In this document: one piece after another, positions 6,980 through 16,950 of the stretch | How the letters are laid out: the number at the start of each line of letters is the position of its first letter | How positions within the stretch are numbered: the stretch's first letter is position 1 | From: an uncultured Clostridium sp. | GTDB taxonomy: Bacteria; Bacillota; Clostridia; TANB77; CAG-508 | Assembly: GCA_947365805.1 (NCBI GenBank) | Contig: CANAZY010000013.1 | Coordinates: 1 to 42,570 of the forward strand | DNA: 42,570 nt | Direction: 5' to 3' | The notes under the pieces: generated by a model | Database searches by the model: none | Seen by the model: the letters and a program-made list of their open reading frames with translations, nothing else | Told to the model about the DNA's origin: nothing | Translations under genes and position numbers: made by a program

Positions 6980-9443
6980 ATGGTAAAATTAGAAAAAGTA
7001 GAAAAATATTTTAATCGTCATAAGAAAAATCAAATTCATGCCATCAATTCTGCAACCTTAGAATTACCAGATAAAGGCTTAGTTGCTATTTTAGGAAATT
7101 CTGGCTCACGGAAAAACCACTCTATTAAATGCAATTGGCGGATTAGATAAAGTAAATAAAGGAAAAATTTATATTGATGGAAAAAAGATAACAAAAGTAA
7201 GAACAGCAAAAGTAGATAAAATAAGAAGCTTAAAAATTGGGTATGTTTTTCAAAACTATCACTTAATGAACCATCTAACCGTATTTGATAATGTAGCATT
7301 GGTTTTAAAAATGGTAGGAATGAAGAAAAAAGAAGAAATTGTTAAACGAGTAAATTACATTTTAGAAGTACTAGGAATGTATCAATATCGTAATCGACTT
7401 TCCTATATGCTATCTGGTGGACAAAAACAAAGAGTAGCCATTGCAAGAGCATTAGTGAAAAATCCGAATATCATTATTGCAGATGAGCCAACTGGAAATT
7501 TGGATAGTAAAAATTCGATTGAAATTATGAATATTATTAAAACCATTTCAAAAGATAAATTGGTTATTTTAGTAACACATGAAAAGGAACTTGCTAATTT
7601 TTATGCCTCTCGCATTATTAAAGTAGTAGATGGAAAAATTGTATCAGATGATATTAATAAAGATAATCAAGATTTAGATTATCAAATGTATCATAAAATT
7701 TATCTAAAAGATATGCCACATCACGAAACGATTGATAAAGAAGGCATCAAAATAGATTGTTATGAAGATAATAAAGAAAATGTTACCATCAAATTAGTTG
7801 TTAAAAATGGTAATATCTATTTACAATCGGATAAAAAGGTAGAAGTAGTAGATGAAGATTCTAGTATTGAATTTGTAGATGACCACTACAAAAAGATGTC
7901 AAAAGAAATCTATGAAAATTATCAATTTAATAATGAAGATATTATTAATGATAACTATAAAAAGCGATATACTTCTATTTATAATATAGTTACTTTGTTT
8001 ATAAATGGAATAAAAACAATATGGAGCTATTCTCCATTAAAGAAAATATTACTATTGGGATTCTTTGTTTCAGCAATGTTTATTATATATGCGGTTAGTA
8101 GTATTTTTGGAGTTACTAATATTAAAGACCAAAATTTTGTAGTAACAAACCGAGACTATTTAAGTGTTGTGAGTTTTCAAAATACGGTACCAGAGTATTT
8201 AGAATATGAAAAATTGGATTTTATTGATTACATGATACCAGGAGATGCAAAGGTTGATTTTACAATAAAATATCCAGATTATTATCAAACAGCAAATGCA
8301 AGTGGACAAATAACCGTCTCTTTATCTGCAATTCATAGAATTAATGAAAATGACATTATTTGCGGAAGGATGCCAGAAAATAAGAAAGAAATTGTTATTG
8401 ATAAGATGGTAGTAGATATTATATTTGGAAATGTAACACCAAACCAAGTAGGGATTACCAAAATGGAACAGTTAATAGGAAGACCAATTCATGTAGGAAG
8501 TGAAATGTTTGCAGTTAATGGTGGTAATGGTCAAACACAAATGGAGCCATTTATTATAGTTGGAATTACCAATAAAAGCAGTCCATCTTTATATATGGCA
8601 AAAGAAAACTTTGTAAATGTATTAGCAATGGCTAAAATGAATGATTCTCGTTATGGAGAACAGCAGGCTTCTGCTTTAAAATTAATAGATGTTAATTTAG
8701 TAAAAGACGAAATTACTTTAAAAAAGGGAAAAATGCCAAATAACGATTATGAGATTATTGTAAACAGTAATTATGCAGGACAAATGAAATTAAACAAAAC
8801 AATTGATGAAAAGGTGAATGGACAAAAGTTAAAAGTAGTAGGGTATTATGAAAGTAAATATGGAAAAGAAGAATATTATACCAATCAAAATACAATTCAA
8901 TATCAATTGATTGAAAACACGCAAAACTTAATTATCTGCCCAAAAGATAAATTAAAAACAATGGAATACTTTATGCAAAATAATAAAAATATTGTGGATA
9001 CTTACCAAAAAGATAGAAATACCTATATTGAAAGAATGAAACCACAAATAATAGCAAGCATAACGGTATCTGGTGTCATTTTACTGATTTCTTTAATTGA
9101 AATTTATTTAATGATACGTTCTTCTTTCCTTTCTAGAAAAAAAGAAGTGGGTATTTTAAGAGCAATTGGACTTAAAAAAAGTGATGTTTATAAAATGTTT
9201 TTAGGAGAAATTTTAGCAATCGATGTGTTAATATCTCTCCCAGGAATTGTACTCATGTCATACATTGTCTCAAACCTAGCAAAAACAAGCTTTTATTCAA
9301 ACCAATTTGTATTTAATCCACTTGTTGTTGCAATCAGTATAGCAATTGTATTTGGCTTCCATTTAATCATTGGATTACTACCCGTATTTAATACGCTAAG
9401 AAAAACACCAGCAGAAATCCTAAGTGGAAATGCAATCGACTAA
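6980..9443 (+). CDS. ABC transporter, ATPase fused to FtsX-type permease (second of pair), read through one CGGA site
   Basis: ATG 6980 starts MVKLEKVEKYFNRHKKNQ. The frame meets CGG at 7109; reading CGGA as Gly44 gives P-loop GNSGSGKTTLLNA (39-46 core) and continues to the stop at 9443, 820 residues. LSGGQKQRVAIARAL and IIIADEPTGNLD follow, then a membrane segment near 255-275, a long external domain and C-terminal FtsX segments ending with LRKTPAEILSG. Without the shift the reading frame ends soon after the P-loop, and the rest would begin inside the ATPase at MNHLTVFDNV. Very close spacing to the first transporter implies translational coupling. Confidence 0.88.
7109..7112 (+). other. CGGA +1 shift site, Walker A Gly of ABC transporter 2
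   Basis: GGA AAT TCT GGC TCA then CGGA AAA ACC. Reading CGGA as Gly yields GNSGSGKT. The same nine bases CGGAAAAAC occur at the comM, dprA and sufC sites. Confidence 0.87.
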
Positions 9444-9446
9444 TAT

Positions 9447-9490
9447 AAAAAATACGTTTCTTATAAAGGAACGTATTTTTTATTTTTTTA
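9447..9490 (+). terminator. Rho-independent terminator after the ABC pair
   Basis: AAAATACGTT..AACGTATTTT stem followed by a T-run, just after the stop at 9443. Confidence 0.8.
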
Positions 9491-9513
9491 TTGCTAAAAA
9501 TCAAGTGTTAGCC

Positions 9514-9558
9514 TTGACAAACAAATGGAAACGTAATATAATGTTAACCGAGTCTAAC
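9514..9558 (+). promoter_or_regulatory. Promoter with probable DtxR-type operator for the suf region
   Basis: TTGACA 9514-9519, 17-base spacer, TATAAT 9537-9542: a consensus promoter. Directly behind the -10 box, 9543-9558 reads GTTAACCGAGTCTAAC, an imperfect palindrome (GTTA..TAAC) of the kind bound by DtxR/MntR-type repressors. Its position would block transcription, which suggests autoregulation of the downstream regulator. Confidence 0.65.
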
Positions 9559-9581
9559 TTTAGAAAAAAGGAAGAGAAAAT

Positions 9582-10028
9582 ATGGTATCAAAAGCATTAG
9601 AAGAATATTTAAAAACAATGTATGTATTAAAGAAACAAAATGGAAAAATACGTGTAACGGATATTGCCGAGAAAATGAATTGTACAAAACCAAGCGTAAA
9701 TAAGGCAATTAACAATTTAAAAGAGAATGGATTATTAAATTATGAATCTTATGGAGCAATTGAACTAACAGAAGAGGGAGAAAACCTAGCCAAAAAAGTA
9801 TTAGAAGCATATGATATTGTTTATGTATTTTTAAAAGAGGTTTTAAACTTAGAAGAAGAGGACGCTAAAAAAGAAGCAGAAAAAGTAAAATCTGTAATTT
9901 CTGATAAAACAGCGAATCAGTTAGCTAAATACGTTCATAAAGAATTAGGATTAAGCAATTTAGATTGTGATTATGATATTGGAAAAGAAAAATGTAGATG
10001 TTGTGTAAGAAGAACATTGACGAAATAG
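9582..10028 (+). CDS. DtxR/MntR-family metal-dependent transcriptional regulator
   Basis: 148 residues. The N-terminal winged helix ([20 protein letters not shown], then [19 protein letters not shown]) and the dimerisation and metal domain match the Fe_dep_repress family. The C-terminus is Cys-rich ([13 protein letters not shown]), unlike classic MntR, and could be an Fe or cluster-sensing feature. It is the first gene before sufCBDSU, with sufC 13 bases downstream, so it probably reports iron or cluster status to the SUF operon. RBS GGAAGAG. The metal cannot be told from sequence alone. Confidence 0.85.
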   Translation: MVSKALEEYLKTMYVLKKQNGKIRVTDIAEKMNCTKPSVNKAINNLKENGLLNYESYGAIELTEEGENLAKKVLEAYDIVYVFLKEVLNLEEEDAKKEAEKVKSVISDKTANQLAKYVHKELGLSNLDCDYDIGKEKCRCCVRRTLTK

Positions 10029-10041
10029 AAAGGGATTAAAG

Positions 10042-10780
10042 ATGAGTAACAAATTATTAGAAATAAAAGATTTATATGTAAATGCAGAAGAAAAAGAAAT
10101 TTTAAAAGGGATTAATTTAAACATCAATAAAGGGGAAATTCATGTGATTATGGGACCAAATGGTTCTCGGAAAAACAACAACAGCAAATGCCATTTTAAA
10201 TAACCCATGTTATAAAAAAGTAAATGGGAGTATTACATTTGATGGAATGAATATTACCAATTTAAAAACAGACGAAATTGCAAGAAGTGGAATTTTTATG
10301 TCTTTTCAATTACCAGAAGAAATTCCTGGAGTATCGGTAACCAATTTCTTAAAATATGCGAAAAACAAAATAACTGGAAAGCCAGTTAAAATATTTGAAT
10401 TTAAAAAAGAACTTGCCAAATCCATGGAAGAACTAAACATGAATCCTAAAAATATGGAAAGAAGCTTAAATGTTGGATTTTCTGGAGGAGAAAAAAAGAA
10501 AAATGAAATCTTACAAATGCTTGTCCTAAATCCGAAACTTGCCATCTTAGATGAAACGGATTCAGGGCTAGATGTAGATGCTATTAAAACTGTATCCAAA
10601 GGAATTGAAATGTTTAAAAACAAAAACAATGCAGTCTTAATTATTACTCATAATACAAAAATTCTACACAGCTTAAAAGTAGACTATGTTCACATTTTAG
10701 TAAATGGAAAAATTGTAAAAACAGGAAAACAAGACCTTGCGCGTGAGATTGAAGAAAACGGATATGGTGAGTATAAATAG
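10042..10780 (+). CDS. sufC: Fe-S cluster assembly ATPase SufC, read through one CGGA site
   Basis: SufC is the ABC-type ATPase of the SufBCD scaffold. ATG 10042 ([20 protein letters not shown]) runs to an in-frame CGG at 10168. With CGGA as Gly43 the P-loop is [14 protein letters not shown] (38-45 core) and the frame continues to 10780, 245 residues, the normal SufC length. [12 protein letters not shown] and [12 protein letters not shown] are the SufC signature and Walker B, and ITHNTKIL holds the switch His. The standard code would end the product a few codons past the P-loop and leave the whole SUF system without its ATPase. sufC leads the sufCBDSU cluster. Confidence 0.93.
10168..10171 (+). 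other. CGGA +1 shift site, Walker A Gly of SufC
   Basis: GGA CCA AAT GGT TCT then CGGA AAA ACA ACA. One-unit reading gives GPNGSGKTTT. SufC is normally essential where SUF is the only Fe-S system, so a real null frameshift here would be hard to tolerate. Confidence 0.88.
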
Positions 10781-10803
10781 AAATACCTTGAAAGGAAATA
10801 AAC

Positions 10804-12204
10804 ATGAGTAAAACTAAATTAGATGAAATCAACCGTAATATATATGACATCAAAAATAAAGATGAATATGATTTTAAAATAAAAAAAGGATTAACTCCTG
10901 AAATTATAGAAGAAATCTCAAAACAAAAAGATGATCCAAAGTGGATGAGAGAGTTCAGGCTTCAAGCACTAGAAGTATATAATAAATTAGAACTTCCAAC
11001 GTGGGGACCAGATTTAGCTGAACTAGATATGAATGAAATTGCAACCTATGTAAGACCAAAAACTTCTTTAAGTACATCTTGGGAAGATGTACCAGATGAT
11101 ATCAAAAACACATTTGATAAATTAGGAATCCCAGAAGCAGAAAAAGAATCTCTTGCAGGAGTAGGAGCACAATACGATTCCGAAGTTGTTTATCACAGTA
11201 TGAAAGAAGAATTAATTAAACAAGGGGTTATTTATACCGATATGGAAAGTGCGGTTAAAAAATACCCAGAGTTAGTAAAAGAACATTTTATGAAATGTGT
11301 ACCAGTTCATGACCATAAATTTGTAGCGCTTCATGGAGCAGTTTGGTCAGGAGGGTCTTTTGTATATGTACCAAAAGGAGTAAAAGTGGATATTCCACTT
11401 CAATCCTATTTTAGATTAAATTCACCAGAATCTGGACAATTTGAACATACCTTAATCATTGTAGATGAGGGAGCAAGTCTTCACTTTATTGAAGGATGTA
11501 GTGCACCAAAATATAACAAAGTAAACCTACATGCAGGATGCGTAGAATTATACGTAAAAGACAATGCTTGTTTACGATATTCTACCATAGAAAACTGGTC
11601 AAAAAACATGTTAAATTTAAACACCAAAAAAGCAATTGTTGGAAAAAATGCAAAAATGGATTGGGTATCTGGTTCTTTTGGTTCTAAAATATCGATGTTA
11701 TACCCAATGAGTATCTTAAATGGAGAAGGAGCAAAATCAGAATATACAGGAATTTCTTTTGCAGGAGGCGGACAAAATTTAGATAATGGATTTAAAGTCA
11801 TTCATAATGCAAAAAATACATCAAGTGTGGTAAATGCAAAATCCATTTCCAAAAATGGAGGAAAATGTACTTACCGTTCTTTGGTTCGAATTAACGAAAA
11901 TGCTGGAGGATCAAAATCAAGTGTATCTTGTGAATCCTTAATGTTAGATGATATTTCAGTTTCAGATACGATACCAGTAAATGATATAAGAACAGATGAT
12001 GTGGAATTCTCACATGAAGCAAGCATCGGAAAAATAAGCGATAAAACCATCTTTTATTTAATGAGTAGAGGCTTATCCGAAGAAGATGCTTTAAGTATGA
12101 TTGTAAGAGGATTTGCCTATCCAATTTCAAAAGAATTACCAGTAGAATATGCAGTAGAAATGAATAATTTGATTAACTTAGAATTAGAAGGAGCCATCGG
12201 ATAA
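10804..12204 (+). CDS. sufB: Fe-S cluster assembly scaffold SufB
   Basis: 466 residues, full length for SufB. It forms the SufBC2D scaffold on which clusters are built. The beta-helix core is recognisable from HDHKFVALHGAVWSGGSFVYVP, GCSAPKYN, the Cys-containing LHAGCVELYVKDNACLRYSTIENWS, and a C-terminus with DEVEFSHEASIG-like DDVEFSHEASIGKIS and FYLMSRGLSEEDA. RBS GAAAGGA. It lies 23 bases after sufC. Confidence 0.96.
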   Translation: MSKTKLDEINRNIYDIKNKDEYDFKIKKGLTPEIIEEISKQKDDPKWMREFRLQALEVYNKLELPTWGPDLAELDMNEIATYVRPKTSLSTSWEDVPDDIKNTFDKLGIPEAEKESLAGVGAQYDSEVVYHSMKEELIKQGVIYTDMESAVKKYPELVKEHFMKCVPVHDHKFVALHGAVWSGGSFVYVPKGVKVDIPLQSYFRLNSPESGQFEHTLIIVDEGASLHFIEGCSAPKYNKVNLHAGCVELYVKDNACLRYSTIENWSKNMLNLNTKKAIVGKNAKMDWVSGSFGSKISMLYPMSILNGEGAKSEYTGISFAGGGQNLDNGFKVIHNAKNTSSVVNAKSISKNGGKCTYRSLVRINENAGGSKSSVSCESLMLDDISVSDTIPVNDIRTDDVEFSHEASIGKISDKTIFYLMSRGLSEEDALSMIVRGFAYPISKELPVEYAVEMNNLINLELEGAIG

Positions 12205-12238
12205 AATTCTAAAAATAAAATCAAAGGAAGGACAAAGA

Positions 12239-13303
12239 ATGGAAAAACTAAAATTAAATGAAACACCAGTAAGAACGTCAAGAAATTTTAATATTAACAA
12301 TATTAAATTAGAAAATATAGTGATACCAAAAACGTTAGGAAATTTTAATCATGTAACAATAAAAGCGGAAACTTCTAAAATTGAAATTTCTAACAATACA
12401 AATCCAATCGATTTAACATATGGTTTAGGAGAAGAACTTACAAGTCAAGTCGCAAAACAAGCAAATCAAAAATTAAAAGTTAAAATTGATAGTAAAACAA
12501 ACCAAGAAATACAAATTGGATTTACATTTGATAAAGAAAATATACACTTAGTAGATGATATTCAAATAGAGGCAAATGAAAGTGCAAAGGCTACAGTAAT
12601 AATAAAATATGAAACAGTAGAAGATTTAGAAGCATTTCATAATGGTGTCATTCGATTACATGCAAAAAGAGATGCCAAAATAAATGTAGTAATTGTGAAT
12701 TTCATCAATATAACATCAAATCATTTTCTAAGTATCGAAAATATCCTAGAAGAAAATGCAAAAGTACAATATACCATAATTGATTTTGGTGGAAAAAATA
12801 GTATCACAAACTATTATTCAAATATAATAGGAAATGCAGCAGATAATAGTTTAAATACGATTTATTTGGGAAGTAAAGACCAAGTATTTGATTTAAACTA
12901 TATTGCAGAATTAAGAGGAGAAAAATCAAATATCGACATACAAGTAGAAGGAGCTTTAAAAGATAAGGCAAAAAAACATTTTAAAGGAACCATCGATTTT
13001 AAAAAAGGCTGTAAAAAAGCAACAGGGAATGAAGCAGAAAACTGTATGCTATTATCCGATACAGCAAGGTCAATTGCATTACCAATGCTACTATGTTCAG
13101 AAGAGGAAGTAGAAGGAAATCACTCATCATCAGCTGGAAAAGTAGGTGACAAAGAATTATTCTATATTATGAGTAGAGGATTTACAAAAAAAGAAGCAAT
13201 GAAACTAATGGTAAAAGCAAAATTCAATAAGATACTAGAAAACATTAAAAGCGAAGAACTAAGAGAACAAATTTCAAATGAGATTGATGAGAGATTAAAT
13301 TAA
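12239..13303 (+). CDS. sufD: Fe-S cluster assembly protein SufD
   Basis: 354 residues. Paralogue of SufB and third member of the SufBCD complex. The C-terminal half carries the family pattern SLNTIYLGSKDQVFDLNY, FKGTIDFKKGCKKATGNE, then EVEGNHSSSAGKVGDKELFY and IMSRGFTKKEA. The His of EGNHSSS corresponds to the SufD cluster-assembly His. The N-terminus is divergent, as usual. RBS AAGGAAGG. Confidence 0.94.
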   Translation: MEKLKLNETPVRTSRNFNINNIKLENIVIPKTLGNFNHVTIKAETSKIEISNNTNPIDLTYGLGEELTSQVAKQANQKLKVKIDSKTNQEIQIGFTFDKENIHLVDDIQIEANESAKATVIIKYETVEDLEAFHNGVIRLHAKRDAKINVVIVNFINITSNHFLSIENILEENAKVQYTIIDFGGKNSITNYYSNIIGNAADNSLNTIYLGSKDQVFDLNYIAELRGEKSNIDIQVEGALKDKAKKHFKGTIDFKKGCKKATGNEAENCMLLSDTARSIALPMLLCSEEEVEGNHSSSAGKVGDKELFYIMSRGFTKKEAMKLMVKAKFNKILENIKSEELREQISNEIDERLN

Positions 13304-13312
13304 GGAGAAAAT

Positions 13313-14533
13313 ATGAACATAGAAGAAATAAAAAAAGATTTTCCAATTTTAGAAAATAATAAAATCACATACTTAGATAGTGGAGCAACAACACAAAAAC
13401 CACAATATGTCATAGAAAAAATTGAAGAATTTTATCAAACTTATAATGCGAATCCACATAGAGGGGCATATTCGTTAAGCATGGAAGCAACCCAAAAATA
13501 TGAAGAAACAAGAGCTAAAATTGCAAACTTTATTCATGCACGTCATCCAGAAGAAATTATATTTTCGAAAAACGCAACCGAAAGCTTAAACTTAATTGCC
13601 TATTCTTATGGAATGGAAAACTTAAAACAAGATGATGAAGTTGTCATTTCAATTATGGAACATCATTCGAATTTAGTGCCATGGCAAAAAGTGACCAAGC
13701 AAACAGGTAGTAAGTTAAGCTACATGTACATAAATGATGATTACGAAATATCCGACAAAGAAATAGAAGAAAAGATTACTAACAAGACTAAAATCGTTGG
13801 TATTACACATGTTTCTAATGTGCTTGGAACGATTAATAATGTAAAGAAAATTATAAAACAGGCACATTCCAAAGGAGCAATTGTAATTGTCGATGCTTCC
13901 CAAAGTATTCCCCACATGGAGATTAACGTACAAGACCTAGATTGTGACTTTCTAGTCTTTTCAGGACACAAAATGCTTGCACCTTTAGGAATTGGAGTAT
14001 TATATGGAAAAAAAGAAATACTAAATAAAATGAGTCCCTTTTTAATGGGGGGAGACATGATAGAATATGTATATGAACAAGATACCACTTTTGCACCACT
14101 TCCAAACAAATTTGAAGCAGGAACTCAAAACGTAGAGGGTGTTATCGGACTAGGTGCAGCAATTGATTATATTCAAAAGATTGGATATGACACGATAAAC
14201 AAATTAGAAGAAGAAATTGTTTCTTATGCAAGAGAAGAACTATCGAAACTAGATTTCTTAGAGCTATACCTAACACCAAATAAACAAAACCATTCTGGAG
14301 TGATTTCCTTTAATATAAAAGGAGTACATCCACATGATGTAGCAAGTATATTAGATGTAAATGGTGTATGTGTACGTTCCGGAAACCACTGTGCACAACC
14401 ATTAATGAGATTTATGGGAATGGATTCTACATGTAGAGCAAGTTTTTATTTCTATAACACAAAGGAAGATGTAGACAAGTTAGTAGTCGCATTACAAAAA
14501 GCATATGATATGTTTAAAAAATACATGAAATAA
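13313..14533 (+). CDS. sufS: Cysteine desulfurase SufS
   Basis: 406 residues, class V aminotransferase fold, group II desulfurase. The PLP lysine is K220 in VFSGHKMLAPLG, and the persulfide Cys is C360 in SGNHCAQPLM. Also visible are YLDSGATTQKP, AYSLSMEATQKYE, EHHSNLVPWQ and VDASQSIPH. It takes sulfur from cysteine and passes it to SufU, encoded next. It begins nine bases after sufD with GGAGAAA as RBS. Confidence 0.97.
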   Translation: MNIEEIKKDFPILENNKITYLDSGATTQKPQYVIEKIEEFYQTYNANPHRGAYSLSMEATQKYEETRAKIANFIHARHPEEIIFSKNATESLNLIAYSYGMENLKQDDEVVISIMEHHSNLVPWQKVTKQTGSKLSYMYINDDYEISDKEIEEKITNKTKIVGITHVSNVLGTINNVKKIIKQAHSKGAIVIVDASQSIPHMEINVQDLDCDFLVFSGHKMLAPLGIGVLYGKKEILNKMSPFLMGGDMIEYVYEQDTTFAPLPNKFEAGTQNVEGVIGLGAAIDYIQKIGYDTINKLEEEIVSYAREELSKLDFLELYLTPNKQNHSGVISFNIKGVHPHDVASILDVNGVCVRSGNHCAQPLMRFMGMDSTCRASFYFYNTKEDVDKLVVALQKAYDMFKKYMK

Positions 14534-14547
14534 AGAAAGGTAAAAAA

Positions 14548-15015
14548 ATGGAAGATTTAGCAGATGTATATAATGAATTAATTATGGAACATAGCATGAA
14601 TTCATACAATAAAAAGAAATTACCAAAACCAGATTATTCTGAAATGGGACATAACCCAAATTGTGGAGATGAGATTACATTAGAATTAAAAGTAAATGGA
14701 AATAGCATAGAAGATATGGCATTTTCAGGACATGGATGTGCTATATCACAAGCTTCTACCTCCATTATGATAGATACACTAAAAGGAAAAACACTAGAAG
14801 AAGCAAAAGATATCATCAAAACATTTATCCAAATGATAAAAAGAGAAACAACAGACGAAGAAGAGCTAGAAAAGTTAGAGGATGCAATTTGTTTTAAAAA
14901 TGTATCTAACATGCCAGCAAGAGTAAAATGTGCACTTCTTGCATGGCATACACTAGAAGATATGATAAATAAAAATGAAAAAGGTGGTACAGCAAGTATT
15001 GATTGTTGCCAGTAA
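14548..15015 (+). CDS. sufU: Zinc-dependent sulfurtransferase SufU
   Basis: 155 residues, IscU-like fold of the SufU type. The zinc ligands are C39 (NPNCGDE), Asp41, C64 (GHGCAIS) and C128 (ARVKCALLAW), with the 18-22 residue SufU insertion between C64 and C128. It accepts persulfide from SufS by zinc-ligand swapping and feeds SufBCD. Fifteen bases after sufS. Confidence 0.95.
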   Translation: MEDLADVYNELIMEHSMNSYNKKKLPKPDYSEMGHNPNCGDEITLELKVNGNSIEDMAFSGHGCAISQASTSIMIDTLKGKTLEEAKDIIKTFIQMIKRETTDEEELEKLEDAICFKNVSNMPARVKCALLAWHTLEDMINKNEKGGTASIDCCQ

Positions 15016-15036
15016 ATTCAGAAAAAGGAAAGTAAT

Positions 15037-16107
15037 ATGGAAAAAGAAGAAAATAAAAGAGTATTATTAGGAATGAGCGGAGGAGTCGATAGTAGCGTAT
15101 CTGCCCTTCTTTTAAAAGAACAAGGATATGAAGTAATCGGAACAACCTTAGAACTTTTTGTAGGAAGTAGTTGTTGTAATCAAAACACTTATTTAGATGC
15201 AAAAAATGTATGTAATGCACTAGAAATGCCACATTTTACTTATGACGCTAAAAAAGAATTTAAAACTTGTGTAATCGATGACTTTATTGGTTGTTATGCA
15301 GATTGTAAAACACCAAACCCATGCATTGAATGTAATAAATACATGAAATTCGGATTCATGTATGAAAAAGCAAAAGAATTAGGCTGTCAATACATAGCAA
15401 CAGGACATTATGCCAAAACGGAATATAGCAAAGAATATAAAAGATGGGTATTAAAAAAATCAAATGCAGGAAAAAAAGACCAAAGCTATGTTTTATGGAA
15501 TATTCCAAAAGAATTAATTGAACATATATTATTTCCATTATCTGATTTTGAAACAAAAGAAGAAATCAGGCAAATTGCAAGAGAAGCCAACTTAAAAGTA
15601 GCTAATAAACCAGACAGTGAAGATATCTGTTTTATACCAGATGGAAACTATAAGAAATTTTTAGAAAACAATTCAAATATAAAACCAAAACAAGGAAACA
15701 TTGTAAACAAAGACGGAAAAATCCTCGGAACCCATACAGGATTATACAATTATACCATAGGACAACGAAAAGGACTTGGCATTTCAAACCCAGTACCACT
15801 TTTTGTTTTAGGATTTAACAAAGAAAATAATGAAGTCATTGTAGGAGAGGAAAACGAATTATATAAAAAAGAAATTACAGTATCTAATATTAACTTATTA
15901 TTAGTAGATGAAATAAGAGATTGGATGGAAGTAACAGTAAAAACAAGATATTCCTCAAAAGAAGCAAGTGCTAATATTAAGCAAGAAGGAAATACAATTA
16001 GGGTAGTATTTGATGAACCACAAAGAGCAATTACCCCAGGGCAATCAGCAGTATTTTATATAGGAGATATTGTTTTAGGAGGAGGAAAAATTACTGAAGC
16101 TGTTTGA
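15037..16107 (+). CDS. mnmA: tRNA 2-thiouridylase MnmA
   Basis: 356 residues. It thiolates U34 of Lys, Glu and Gln tRNAs with sulfur from a desulfurase. PP-loop GMSGGVDSSVSALLL at the N-terminus; catalytic Cys in NPCIECNKYMKFG and the persulfide Cys in DSEDICFIPDG; C-terminal beta barrel with TPGQSAVFY. Its place directly behind sufU links cluster assembly to tRNA thiolation. Its TGA stop lies within a hairpin (16094-16132). Confidence 0.96.
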   Translation: MEKEENKRVLLGMSGGVDSSVSALLLKEQGYEVIGTTLELFVGSSCCNQNTYLDAKNVCNALEMPHFTYDAKKEFKTCVIDDFIGCYADCKTPNPCIECNKYMKFGFMYEKAKELGCQYIATGHYAKTEYSKEYKRWVLKKSNAGKKDQSYVLWNIPKELIEHILFPLSDFETKEEIRQIAREANLKVANKPDSEDICFIPDGNYKKFLENNSNIKPKQGNIVNKDGKILGTHTGLYNYTIGQRKGLGISNPVPLFVLGFNKENNEVIVGEENELYKKEITVSNINLLLVDEIRDWMEVTVKTRYSSKEASANIKQEGNTIRVVFDEPQRAITPGQSAVFYIGDIVLGGGKITEAV

Positions 16108-16158
16108 AATGAAATGAATTACAGCTTCAGTATGCAAAATGCGAAGCATTTTACATTC
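16094..16158 (+). other. Two hairpins over and after the mnmA stop
   Basis: ACTGAAGCTGT within the last codons pairs with ACAGCTTCAGT around 16122-16132, and AAAATGC GAA GCATTTT follows. There is no T-run, so these look like mRNA processing or stability elements rather than a terminator. The phrase GCTGTTTGAAAT recurs at about 16168. Confidence 0.45.
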
Positions 16159-16239
16159 CTAAGAAAGCTGTTTGAAATTTATAGAAAGTAAAAAGAAACA
16201 AAGAAGATTTACTAGTATTAAGAAAGGAATAAATAAAAT

Positions 16240-16911
16240 ATGTTTTCAAGAACAGAACGATTAATCGGAAAAGAAGGAATAAAAGCATTAAACCAAGCAA
16301 AAGTTGCAATCTTTGGTATTGGCGGAGTAGGCTCTTTTGTAGTAGAGGCATTAGCAAGAGCGGGAATTGAAAATTTTATTTTAGTAGATAACGATGAAGT
16401 AGACCAAACCAATATAAATAGGCAAATCATAGCAACCCATAAAACAATTGGAAAACCAAAAGTAGAAGTAGCAAAAGAAAGAATATTAGAAATTAATCCA
16501 AATGCAAAAGTAGAGGTTCACCAAGAATTCTTTACGAAAGACAGCAAGGGAATTTTAGATAATACGATTTCCTACATTGTAGATGCAGTCGATACTGTAA
16601 CTGCTAAAATTGAATTAGTAATACAAGCAAACCAATTAAGCATACCAATCATATCTTGCATGGGAACAGGAAACAAACTAGACCCAACCAAATTTGAAGT
16701 AGCAGATATCTACAAAACTTCAGTATGTCCACTTGCAAAAGTAATGAGAAAAGAATTAAAATTAAGAGGAATACCAAACTTAAAAGTAGTCTATTCGAAA
16801 GAAGAACCAATCAAGCAAGAAGTAAAAACGACACCAGCAAGTATCTCCTTTGTTCCATCCGTAGCAGGACTAATTATGGCAGGAGAAGTTATAAAAGATA
16901 TTATAAAGTAA
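16240..16911 (+). CDS. tcdA: tRNA threonylcarbamoyladenosine dehydratase TcdA (ThiF/E1-like)
   Basis: 223 residues. An E1-like adenylating enzyme that cyclises t6A37 to ct6A in ANN-decoding tRNAs. The nucleotide-binding GIGGVGSFVVEALARAG, DNDEVDQTNINRQ, K in IGKPKVEV and DAVDTVTAK are the family landmarks; SCMGTGNKLDPTKF is typical for TcdA rather than MoeB or ThiF. A Sua5/TsaC protein (30919-31563) supplies the precursor modification. Confidence 0.93.
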   Translation: MFSRTERLIGKEGIKALNQAKVAIFGIGGVGSFVVEALARAGIENFILVDNDEVDQTNINRQIIATHKTIGKPKVEVAKERILEINPNAKVEVHQEFFTKDSKGILDNTISYIVDAVDTVTAKIELVIQANQLSIPIISCMGTGNKLDPTKFEVADIYKTSVCPLAKVMRKELKLRGIPNLKVVYSKEEPIKQEVKTTPASISFVPSVAGLIMAGEVIKDIIK

Positions 16912-16914
16912 AAA

Positions 16915-16950
16915 CAGTAGAGAGTTGGCATTTTGCTAACTCTCTACTGT
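16915..16950. terminator. Bidirectional terminator between tcdA and the YcxB-like gene
   Basis: AGTAGAGAGTT..AACTCTCTACT stem with A-rich left and T-rich right flanks, usable by the convergent genes on both sides. Confidence 0.8.
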
